Shown here: in pieces, positions 55,955 to 64,000 of the stretch
Position numbering within the stretch: position 1 is the first letter of the stretch
How the letters are laid out: each line of letters opens with the position of its first letter
Source: Malaya genurostris
Taxonomy: Eukaryota; Arthropoda; Insecta; Diptera; Culicidae
Length of the DNA: 64,000 nucleotides
Assembly (NCBI RefSeq): GCF_030247185.1
Contig: NC_080571.1
Location: forward strand, 350,048,254-350,112,253
Direction: 5' to 3'
Made by a program: the position numbers and the translations under genes
The notes under the pieces: generated by a model
Database searches by the model: none
Told to the model about the DNA's origin: nothing
The model's input: only the letters and a program-made list of their open reading frames with translations

Positions 55955-56298
55955 CCGGTTATTCTGGGAAAATATTATGGATGTGTGGAATAGCAAAGTA
56001 GGCGACGATCGATGGTGAGCATCAGCAGCAGCAGCAACAGTAGCTCAAGTTGCACGGAGTGTTACGGGATAGTAGGCGCCGCTTCGTTCAACACTTTTTG
56101 GCTAAAATCGGTTGGATTCTGGAAGTAATTGTACACAATTTGCTCAAATTCAAACATATTGCGCTTTGAATTCAAAGAATTTTTTATTTGAATTAGCGCC
56201 TATTTTCATTTCTTTTTGATTCACTTACATTTTATATTCACTTCAAAACAAATAATTTTTGTTTTTACACGCAAAGAAATAAATAAAATGAACATTTA
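55955..56298. other. AT-rich flank with ATTTGAATTC-type motifs
   Basis: Motifs such as TTTGAATTCAAAGAATTTTT recur here and continue on the other side of the Helitron-like element (59617-59720), so the element split a pre-existing AT-rich repeat. CAG repeats lie at 56021-56043. Confidence 0.4.
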
Positions 56299-56443
<145 letters not shown>

Positions 56444-56924
56444 GCAGAGATCATTTTTGTATTCGCATCACGTAACAACGGATGGACGGATTTACATGAT
56501 TCTTTTTTTGTTTGATCAGTTTTTACCCCCACCGGGTTCGTACATCAAAAAAATTAGAAAAACTTGCCGGAAAAGGGTGAAAAATCCATAAAGTTGTTTT
56601 GTATGGATAATGGATTTTTCCCCAGAAAATGTCGCCAATGATTGCTAGATCATCGATTGATGTTTGGTGCGCAAGGAGATGCTCAGTATTTCGCCGTTGA
56701 AGAAAAGAATACTAGATCGTTGGAAAATTGTTTGGCGCGCAACGAGTAGGGATGTCCGATACCGAGTCGATACTTTGAGGTATCGATACTCTCTTTCAAG
56801 AATCGGGTATTATTGGTATCGATATCGCATCAGAGCGATACCGTTAGTATCGATAATTTTGGTCTCGATACTTATAGTATCGGAACAGATTAAAATCAAT
56901 TCCCATTACAACGGATTTTTTTTG

Positions 56925-57067
56925 TTTCAATTATAGAGGCTTCAACCTTAAGGTCATTTGCCTCTTCGGACCAGAAAAACTTTCTAAGGCTATGTGCGGG
57001 GCTAGGAATCAAACCCAGATGAGCTGCATGAAAGACATCGATTAACCCATCCCGCTATACCCGTCCC
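56925..57067 (-). mobile_element. tRNA-derived SINE, copy 2
   Basis: The sequence parallels the copy at 10620-10767: the minus strand begins GGGGACGGGTATAGCGGGAT and has the B-box region CTGGGTTTGATTCCTAGCCC, with one C-to-T change in the core. It lies inside the hAT-like element. I cannot define a clear target duplication. Confidence 0.8.
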
Positions 57068-57088
57068 CAAAGGAACATTTTTTTTTCT

Positions 57089-57412
57089 AGGGGTTCGACG
57101 AAGCGCCAGGCTCGTGCATAGATTGGTATGACGTAGACTAACCGTCGTTTAAATTCGTTCTCGACAATCTCGCTTCGTAACCCAAGTGCACTGAAAGAGA
57201 GTGATATGAGCGAAAACCATCAACAAAATACGCACATAAAGGCCATACTCTCAGAGGATTCAATCATTTAAATTTTTCATACACATTGCTCTCCCTTTCA
57301 GTGCGCCTTTTGGACGACGCGAGATTGTCGAGTACGAATTTCAACAACGGCTAATCCACGTCATACCAATACATGCGCGAGCCTGGCGCTTCCGTTCCGT
57401 CATTCCCTGGTT
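57089..57412. mobile_element. Foldback element of about 320 bp inside the hAT-like element
   Basis: The left arm (57101-57205: GCGCCAGGCTCGTGCATAGA, TTGGTATGACGTAGAC, CTCGACAATCTCGCTTCG) pairs with the right arm (57288-57390). Ends are CTAGGGGTTCG and, inverted, CCAGGGAATGACGG. It is a hairpin-type MITE; family unknown. Confidence 0.75.
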
Positions 57413-57434
57413 CCTTCGTAATAGCAATAGCAAT

Positions 57435-57565
57435 TGTTTCTATTTCTTTGCATTTTGCCTTCGGCTCATCAGTGCTTAAAGCAGTTCAAATTGAACTGTC
57501 ATCTTGCGCCTAGTAATTCAATTTAAACCGCAAACTTAGCACTGATGAGCCGAAGAAATAGAAAC
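57435..57565. repeat. Small inverted repeat
   Basis: GTTTCTATTTCTT and TTCGGCTCATCAGTGCT on the left pair with AGCACTGATGAGCCGAA and GAAATAGAAAC on the right. It probably is another tiny hairpin element. Confidence 0.65.
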
Positions 57566-59119
57566 AAAATATGTGCTTTTTACACAAACCAACAAAAATC
57601 CTAAATGTTCAATAGGAATTGGCTTTTATTGTAGTATCCGTGTAATGACATAAGGGTTATGACATGAAAATTTTTGAGAAAATAAGTGAAATGTGAAATC
57701 ATGATGGCTCCAACACTCCAACAGTGGCTTGCGCAAATTCTGTGGAGTGGACCAAAAGTCACGAAAGGTGAAGTGCAATCTATGTGGCAAGAAATATTCG
57801 GATACTAGTGGAAAAACCTTTCTGTACATCATTAAATAATGCCACAGTCGACAATTTTATTTTATTTCGAAATGATTGCTGCTTAAGTATCAATTGATAC
57901 TTACAGGTATCGATACTTTATTGCCTTTTGATACTTTGTATCGATACCCAAAATTTTGGTATCTCGATACCCTAGGTATCGATACTTGACCTTCCGAGTA
58001 CCATCCCTAGCAACGAGTAGTTTTGGGTGGAGATTTTACATGCATGTGATTCGTTATTTTGAAATACGTACTCAATAGGATACCACAATCATTGCTTGCC
58101 AAATGACTGGTGGAACGCATTCGACTGTTCTTGATATATCGTAAGCAGGATCAAAAGTTCTGAGATCGTTTACCAGCTGATGCATTGTGTACAATGTGAT
58201 CAGTTGGATAAATAATGTTGACTATTGTGAGTTGAACATATCAACATAAAACGATTTTTTAACGAATTAATGACAGGATTCTGCTGCTGAAATAATTAGA
58301 TCAAATAAAGAGATTTTGCAGCCGCTTCGAGTAAATTTTTAAGGGTGATCCATACAGGATGCTTAGGCTGCTTATGACATCATGACATTTGTAAGCTGCT
58401 TAAGCCAAATCATTCCATGTTTCGAACTTTGTATTATTTGACCAATTACCAAATGCAAATCGTGAATACCATATCTGGAGGAGCAATCGTGGCATTCAAA
58501 AACCATTACTACTACTGATTTATGCATTGGTTTGAACGATAAGAAGAATACTGGTATAATCACTCCTCATATTCACTCCGCTAGAACAGACATTCACATT
58601 CCTTCATATAATTCTTTCTGAAATTGACTCTCAAGACCGAACTCAACGCCATTCGTTAATTATAGATCGAGTACTAATTAAAATGATGACTCAACTAATG
58701 AGACGATTATTGATACAATTATATAAAAATTTAATTTAATTTAATAAAATGATAATTTTGAGCTTTAGATTGTTCAATAGTTTCTTATTTTATCGCTAAA
58801 TTGTTAATCGGAAATTGATCCTGTGATTGTCATGCTACGAACATTCATCAAACAAGATTAAGTATTATCATCAGACTAGCGGTGAAGTAGCTAATGGACA
58901 ACCGCTCAAAACAGCTTTATTCCTTCCGATAATCGAATATTATTTACCATTAAATTTTTTAACGTCTTCAGTCTGCAATTAAGCCTTACAATGACAAACA
59001 ACAAGTCGCTTTTGGAAATTTGCGGAATTAATTTCAAGTATTCTTCTTGGTCATCTCTGCTCCACCGCTCTTTCATATGTCGAAACAATTAGTTTAAGGT
59101 TCTACAAACAATCTCCGGG

Positions 59120-59296
59120 AAACAGCCATTGTTGAAAAACTCAATGGCAGTTTTTTCCACTATTGCTTGATGAATCGAAGAAAACATCAGTTTATTCAGA
59201 AAAAATGTACCAAACATTTTGATATTTCTGTTTTAAATTTCTCCTCGAAGACAGCGCTAAGAAAACTACTTTTGCGTTTTGCAACAATGGCTGTTT
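59120..59296. mobile_element. Small TIR element (177 bp) in the Helitron-like copy 2
   Basis: Ends AAACAGCCATTGTTG and CAACAATGGCTGTTT are inverted copies. The corresponding place in copy 1 (near 2230) lacks this segment. No target duplication could be fixed. Confidence 0.6.
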
Positions 59297-59878
59297 TTCT
59301 GAAAAGGTAAATTGCCCCATAAGAGAGAACTACAATCTCTTTCAATACACTGACTTAAAGGATAAGATGGCGATCAGTGCATTCACTTAATTTTTCCGTA
59401 ACAAAATCTTTTACATGTTCACAATAATTTTGCATGAAATTTCTTTTTCGGGCCGAAATTAATGTGTTGGATACGAATTCGTCGTAATTCGTTTATTTTG
59501 GGCTAAATAATCAGTGAAATAATGGAAAGAAGCATTACCGTTTGACAATTCTGCTGTCAGAAACGATAAATTCAAAAAATAATTTCAAGCGAGTCGAAGT
59601 TCGACGGGTCAGCTAGTTTCAAATATATTTTGATTCGAATTCAAATACATTTTATTTCAATTTTGATATAATTCCATTTCACTTGGAATCAAATAAAATT
59701 GTTATTTGATTCAAAACAAAAAGGTTTTGATTCTACAATCTTGCTTTTGTGAGATTGTGTGTAGGTTCAGTGAAACAGTTTTTTTTAATTAATTAAATTG
59801 CTATTTAAAACGAATTTCCGACGAATTATTGTCAATATATTTGTTTTTTTTTTATGCGGGTGGGACCAGTTAATGTTG

Positions 59879-60023
59879 TTTCAAATAAAGAGATGGCTTT
59901 TTGGTCAATTGGTTGCTCGTCAAAACATTTATTTTTTTTAAGGTTCGAAGCGTTGGCCTTTAACGAAAAATAAATGTTTTGACGAAAAATCAAATGACCA
60001 AAAAGCCATCTCTTTATTTGAAA
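59879..60023. repeat. Long near-perfect hairpin (about 58-bp arms)
   Basis: TTTCAAATAAAGAGATGGCT and TTTTGGTC on the left pair with GACCAAAAAGCCATCTCTTT and ATTTGAAA on the right, continuing through AAAACATTTATTTTT; the loop is about 27 bases. A short direct repeat, AATATATTTGTTTT, occurs on both sides (near 59834 and 60022), which suggests insertion of a hairpin-type MITE. Confidence 0.75.
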
Positions 60024-60075
60024 TATATTTGTTTTACAATAATCACTGGTGTTTTAAGGAATTAATAAAAAAAAA

Positions 60076-60510
60076 ACGGGTGGGTAATGTCAGAGACATA
60101 ACTGGAGGTCATGAATACGAAAACAAATGACATGTTCCTTAACACTTCCGAATATCAGTTAGTTGATCAATTGTATGAATTATGCAAGCATTCCCCTTTT
60201 TCACATTTTTCACAAAAACAAAGAAGGCTTCACTTGATCTCGATTACTGTGAATTTCACACAGCGAAAAGTGCACAAATTAATCAAACAGTTCTAGATTT
60301 GCACTAAACTGAGGATTTTTACCTTCGATTTGCGAAGAAGAAATCTAATAATTCTTTAGAAGACTTTTAGAGCCATTAGAACGACTGATTTTGTGTGATG
60401 CTTCCCACCGTTGTCCTCTTTCGTTGTTTTTTCACCAATGCAAACAACTGGCAGCTGTGACGTAATCGCTCTTATCGGAAGCGAAACTAGCTTTGCAAAC
60501 GACACACAAT
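60076..60510 (+). repeat. Dispersed repeat with end motif and GCTTCCCA segment
   Basis: It opens with GGGTAATGTCAGAGACATAA preceded by an A run. About 300 bp later (60398-60510) is GATGCTTCCCACCGTTGTCC and CCAATGCAAACAACTGGCAG, shared with 26270-26400. This copy links the two motifs in one unit. Confidence 0.5.
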
Positions 60511-61099
60511 ACATCTACTCGCAGTAGCGATAGAATCCAAACTAGAGATGAGCAGAACCGCAGCTCACCAGCTCACTCATTTGCTCCCAGTTCGCCGCAT
60601 TGAGAAGAGGGGAATAGGCTACGAGCTAACGGATCTTCGGCTCTTGAAATTCTTGAGTTCTAAACGAGAAAAAATGTTTGCACCAAGTTACGTTATTTCT
60701 AACATGTCTGCATCTATCCTTCTTCAACGGATTGAATGAGACATTATCAGTGATAAATCTTACCTCTTACGGCGCAAGAAAAAACGTGTCACAAAATTAA
60801 TCATCAGTTTAATCTAAATGAGCTGATGAGCTGAAACATCGGATCGAATCATTTTGGTGAGCTGATTAGTTCGAGGCTGCTCACCAATATAAACTGTTTC
60901 GCATACCTCTAATCTAAACTGATCCAATTTTTCTTAGGAGGTTTCTTTTTGCATGATTTCGTTTGTAGCTTTTGCACTAATGGACGGTCCTAACGGCTAT
61001 AAAAATAGCAGCATTTAGAATTTTAAAGTCGATTATTTCATTTCGGATTTGCATTTCATTGAAAGAAACTACCAGGATGCTGTACGGGATTCATTCATG
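60511..61099. other. No recognised gene
   Basis: The frame at 60548-60739 has no motif. AGCTCACCAGCTCACTCATT-type sequence near 60560 and 60860 suggests a local repeat. Nothing else is supported. Confidence 0.3.
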
Positions 61100-61499
61100 C
61101 ACGGAAAGACCGAAAATAACATTTTGGCGAAAAAATTAGTTGATTTTCTGATTTTAGTTAGTTATTTTTTGAGACAACTAAAAAAATCTTACTTTTGCTA
61201 ATTTAGATTTTTTAATTCTGATTCTCTTAATAATAATAAAATATTTGTTGAAGTGGCTATTTTTTTTAGTTGAATTCACCAATTAAACGTGCTGTCATTT
61301 CTTAGCTAAGGCACGCTTCATATCCATTCAACTAATTTTTTAGTTGAATTAGAGAAATAAAACGTTGTTTTCAACCAACATAAATGGTTGAATTGGTTTC
61401 TGCAATTAGCAGCTATATGGCGCTCGTTAACACCGTAATGACTACTAGCCGCTAGATGGCACACTACTACCGAAAAAAATTTTAGTCGCGGTTATCCTT

Positions 61500-61751
61500 T
61501 TATATTTGCAGGTATAAATACGATGTTGTATTGGAGAAAAAGACATAAGCGAAACATAAACTTCTTTTTGAAAATTTTACTTCTAAATCGCTGTTTTCTT
61601 CATTCGACTTCGCGAAATCGACTCTCTCACTGAAAACTTTGAGCACTCGGAAATAAAAACCGAATACAAGTAGTACACCGGAAGGCGTAGCCCGGAATGA
61701 GAAGATACAAAATAAAAACATCATTTGACGTGTACAATTAGAGTGCAACAT
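61500..61751 (-). CDS. Uncharacterised second ORF of the CACGG element, copy 2
   Basis: The 49 C-terminal residues are identical to the frame at 17653-17889; the N-terminal part (MLHSNCTRQMMFLFCIFS) is read in a different phase because of small length differences. No family is recognised. It may be an exon. Confidence 0.25.
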   Translation of the reverse strand: MLHSNCTRQMMFLFCIFSFRATPSGVLLVFGFYFRVLKVFSERVDFAKSNEENSDLEVKFSKRSLCFAYVFFSNTTSYLYLQI

Positions 61752-61847
61752 TCGAAACTGACTTCACTGTTTCGCGTAAAAACATTATTACCCACAATCG
61801 CTTTAACTGCGCACAAATTCTGAATAAATACACTTTCCACTAACAGT

Positions 61848-62129
61848 TTACGTCATTTTTACATATCGGTTTAGAAAATTATATAGGGATATATCGTAAC
61901 ACATGCGAAAAACATCTAAACAATTTGCAAGCAGTTTCAACAAGACTGTCCCTTTTAGCTTTTTAATGGATTGTTTTGCTTTGACACTGCTGTCTTGCAG
62001 TAATGACGGTGATAGATAAATAGAATCAAAGTTTCTGATTTTAATAACGAAATTAGTTGTCAATGAGAATTTCGTGTTGGATTGAAATATTGCTGGTTTG
62101 TGTCCAGAATATTTGCCAACTAAACACAT
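61848..62129 (-). CDS. Uncharacterised ORF of the CACGG element, copy 2 (93 codons)
   Basis: It differs from the frame at 17261-17542 by only a few residues (for example K for E at position 7 and G for R near 60) and has the same length and stop. No domain is recognised. Conservation of the frame in both copies is weak evidence of coding, given how similar the copies are. Confidence 0.3.
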   Translation of the reverse strand: MCLVGKYSGHKPAIFQSNTKFSLTTNFVIKIRNFDSIYLSPSLLQDSSVKAKQSIKKLKGTVLLKLLANCLDVFRMCYDISLYNFLNRYVKMT

Positions 62130-62277
62130 TCTCTAAAAATAAGAGTTTTTTTCAGCACAGTAAATTCTAAATTTTAACTAATTTTATAGTTATTTTGGAA
62201 ATTTTGTTGTTAAAATCCACTAATTCAAAAACAGTAATACGAATTAGGCGCAGAGCTAATTTCGGTCGTTCCGTGTG

Positions 62278-63084
62278 CCTTTCAGAAGGACCAAATTGTG
62301 GAACTCACTATGATATTAAGCACTGTTCGGAACATTTTTCTCGAACAATTTGTTGTACAGCAGCAGATATTTTGTTATATTCCCCAGAACACGTTCTGAT
62401 TGGCTGGTGTTGACATGGGTCAAATGAGACAGGTTTTTCAATAGTGTAAAATTGAAATACTTCAATGCTGTTGCTGTACACGTTTAAGTTGAAAAATTTC
62501 GATTCTATTAGTAGTTATATTATATAAATCCTTCCACAGATCACTGAACTATGAGCTTTCAAAATACGAGAAAGGCAAACGCGCCTAATGAATTATCCTC
62601 TTTGATACTCGTTCATACCAAACATTTCAGAAAAGTTTAATTTTGAATTTTTTGAGATTATGTCACACAACTGAATATTTTATCATAAAATTGTGATCAT
62701 ATTTCCGATGGCATGTAGCAAAAATTATGTTGATTCATTAGATACAACAAGAGATATTCAGGATCAAAAACTTATCACTCTCTCAGAGGGTACATTTTGA
62801 AAAGGCGCACATAGTAAAGTAAGTCGTATTCACGACAAAATGAAAATTAAGTACGTATCAACAGAACTTGATGTGACTTTATGAAATGTTCACTTAGAAT
62901 TTCGGGTGAAATTTAACAAGACCGCATCAGTAAGTGACAGTTTGTTTCTCTCCTATCAATCACTCAGCCATTCTCACATTAACTTTTTACTTCTTTGACA
63001 GAAATAATGTTATAATTCTTACCTTAAATCTTCATAATCGCGCTTTAATTAATTATAAAAATAAGAATTGAATTGAATGAATTC
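62278..63084. other. No recognised gene; possible intron
   Basis: If the exon at 63087-63595 is real, its intron begins here on the minus strand. A stretch at 62757-62840 resembles 25317-25400 and is a dispersed repeat. No downstream exon was recognised. Confidence 0.3.
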
Positions 63085-63086
63085 AC

Positions 63087-63595
63087 CTGTGGTTCATTTG
63101 GGAATAATTCATGCAATTCCGTAGCTCTGTTTTGTAATTCTGATGAAATTAGTTTCGAGAAACGGTCATTAAAACCATCTACCTCTACGAACTGAGTTAT
63201 GATGTGCTTATCAGATCTTGTCAAATACTTCATCTGTTGATACTTTTCTAGTACGGTTTTCCCTCTTACACATGTCTTGATTAAAAATAAGGCTGTTGTA
63301 CTAAGGTTTTTCTCCAATTGTTAATACCATGGTTGCATTTTGTACGTTCAGCTAAATATGGTTGCGGTATTAACTCCTCGTCTTCCTTACGTTCAATAAT
63401 TTTTAATAACTCTATTGTGAAACCGTTCTCTGAAATGAAGACAAATATAGGTTTCCTGTACATACATAATTCATAATATACCTTATTTATAAAAGTATTC
63501 TCTATGGTATCACACAATTCGAAGAATTTCAAAAGAGCAGATAGTTCAAAATCGTTGACTGCTTCGAAATTTATCACTTCCTCGAACGCGTCCAT
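63087..63595 (-). CDS. Host gene exon, function unknown, with one frameshift
   Basis: The frame starts at 63595 (MDAFEEVINFEAVNDFELSA) after AAATAAATG and is open to 63281; a second frame continues to 63087 with KNLSTTALFLIKTCVRGKTV, YLTRSDKHIITQFVEV and RATELHELFPNEPQ. One extra A in the AAAAA run near 63314 would join them in one frame, so the break is either a sequencing error or a recent mutation. The exon ends ACAG/GTGAAT, a strong splice donor. The LTRSDKHIIT...LHELFPNEP pattern vaguely recalls a region seen in insect SAM-domain (SAMD3-like) and transposon-derived proteins, but I do not assign a family. Composition is not repetitive, and no transposon ends flank it. Confidence 0.5.
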
Positions 63596-63639
63596 TTATT
63601 TTTCGTTTGAATGATGTGACAATGGCCGGTACACGCAAA

Positions 63640-64000
63640 ATTAAATTTTAGTAAAAGTGGTGTAGAATATATCAAAATCAGCTAGTTTCAATATTTGATT
63701 TAATGGTAATATTTTAGAATTAATATTTTCTGGCATTTGATTTAAGGACGAAAAATTTTACCTACATCCATTAATTTGAATCTAAGACTCATTATATTTG
63801 ATTCAGTTGAATTCAAGAGTCAAAATATTTAATTCAAATATATCATATTACGTAGCTGAATGAAAAGAATATTTATTTGAACATAACTGTTAATTTGAAT
63901 CTGTACCACCCCATATTTGATTCAAATACATTTAATGTACTGTAACAAGCATTTGAATCAAATAATTTTTTTATTTGATTCAATAAAATTTTCAACTTTG
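63640..64000. repeat. AT-rich tract with ATTTGATTCAAAT motifs
   Basis: Variants of the palindromic ATTTGATTCAAAT occur many times (for example near 63805, 63911 and 63951). Similar motifs flank the Helitron-like element at 56110-56298 and 59617-59720. It continues past the window end. Confidence 0.5.

Larger units (their letters stand above)
56747..58009. mobile_element. hAT-like non-autonomous element with 8-bp target duplication
   Basis: Ends TAGGGATG and CATCCCTA are flanked by the perfect 8-bp repeat GCAACGAG (56739-56746 and 58010-58017), the hAT signature. Both subterminal regions (56760-56890 and 57885-57990) are filled with GTATCGATAC-type palindromes, probable transposase-binding sites. 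No transposase is present. A SINE and two foldbacks lie inside. Confidence 0.85.
61100..62275 (-). mobile_element. CACGG-ended TIR element, copy 2, uninterrupted (1176 bp)
   Basis: Ends CACGGAAAGACCGAAA and, inverted, CACGGAACGACCGAAAT are flanked by TG on both sides (61098-61099 and 62276-62277). It is the inverted, uninterrupted counterpart of 17115-20008 and shows the state of that element before the insertion at 17889-19602. Confidence 0.8.

Overview
This is a eukaryotic, AT-rich, very repeat-dense window, almost certainly from an insect and most likely a mosquito (Culicidae). The inference rests on a tRNA-derived SINE resembling the Feilai type, Jockey/I/RTE-type non-LTR fragments of the kind common in mosquitoes, two mariner copies, and a dispersed repeat whose ends (TTAATCCACCTAGTGGTGTA and TTTTGCCTTTCTC) I associate with mosquito genomes. 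It holds no bacterial operons, no tRNA or rRNA genes and no CRISPR. The species cannot be fixed from the sequence alone.

Layout. 1-5000: a 3.1-kb terminal-inverted-repeat (TIR) element (1220-4326) carrying a 3'-truncated Helitron-like copy. 5027-5630: a 7-bp tandem array abutting a decayed mariner (5644-6874). 6877-10430: unrecognised sequence. 10430-13490: a Ty3/gypsy pol fragment with a SINE inserted, then a decayed Jockey-type element with a row of small hairpins in its 5' region. 15590-20307: a nest of at least three TIR elements; the middle one has a second, uninterrupted copy at 61100-62275. 20570-29990: degenerate GAATTC-rich tracts tied to a conserved end motif, plus two non-LTR reverse transcriptase remnants. 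29998-40484: two large opposite-facing copies of one dispersed family. One holds (GTAACGCATGTAACG)-like arrays and an inserted 1757-bp Transib-like element with RAG-type CACAGTG ends; the other holds a 17-unit, 168-bp satellite and a foldback. Between them lie a second GTAACGC array and a small mariner derivative.

43630-49935: a minus-strand Ty3/gypsy remnant (probable LTR, gag, protease; reverse transcriptase lost) whose gag is split by a 1.1-kb TIR element and by a second mariner. 50430-53150: I-like and RTE-like non-LTR fragments. 55727-55954: a small ORF that may be a host gene. 56299-59616: an intact-ended Helitron-like element holding a hAT-like element, which itself holds a SINE and two foldbacks. 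63087-63595: the best host-gene candidate, a minus-strand exon with a good splice donor and one homopolymer frameshift.

The window reads as a heterochromatin-like or gene-poor landscape where transposons have inserted into transposons. The most unusual items are the Transib-like long-armed inverted repeat, the higher-order 168-bp satellite bounded by transposon-like ends, and the nested element whose pre-insertion state is preserved in the same window.
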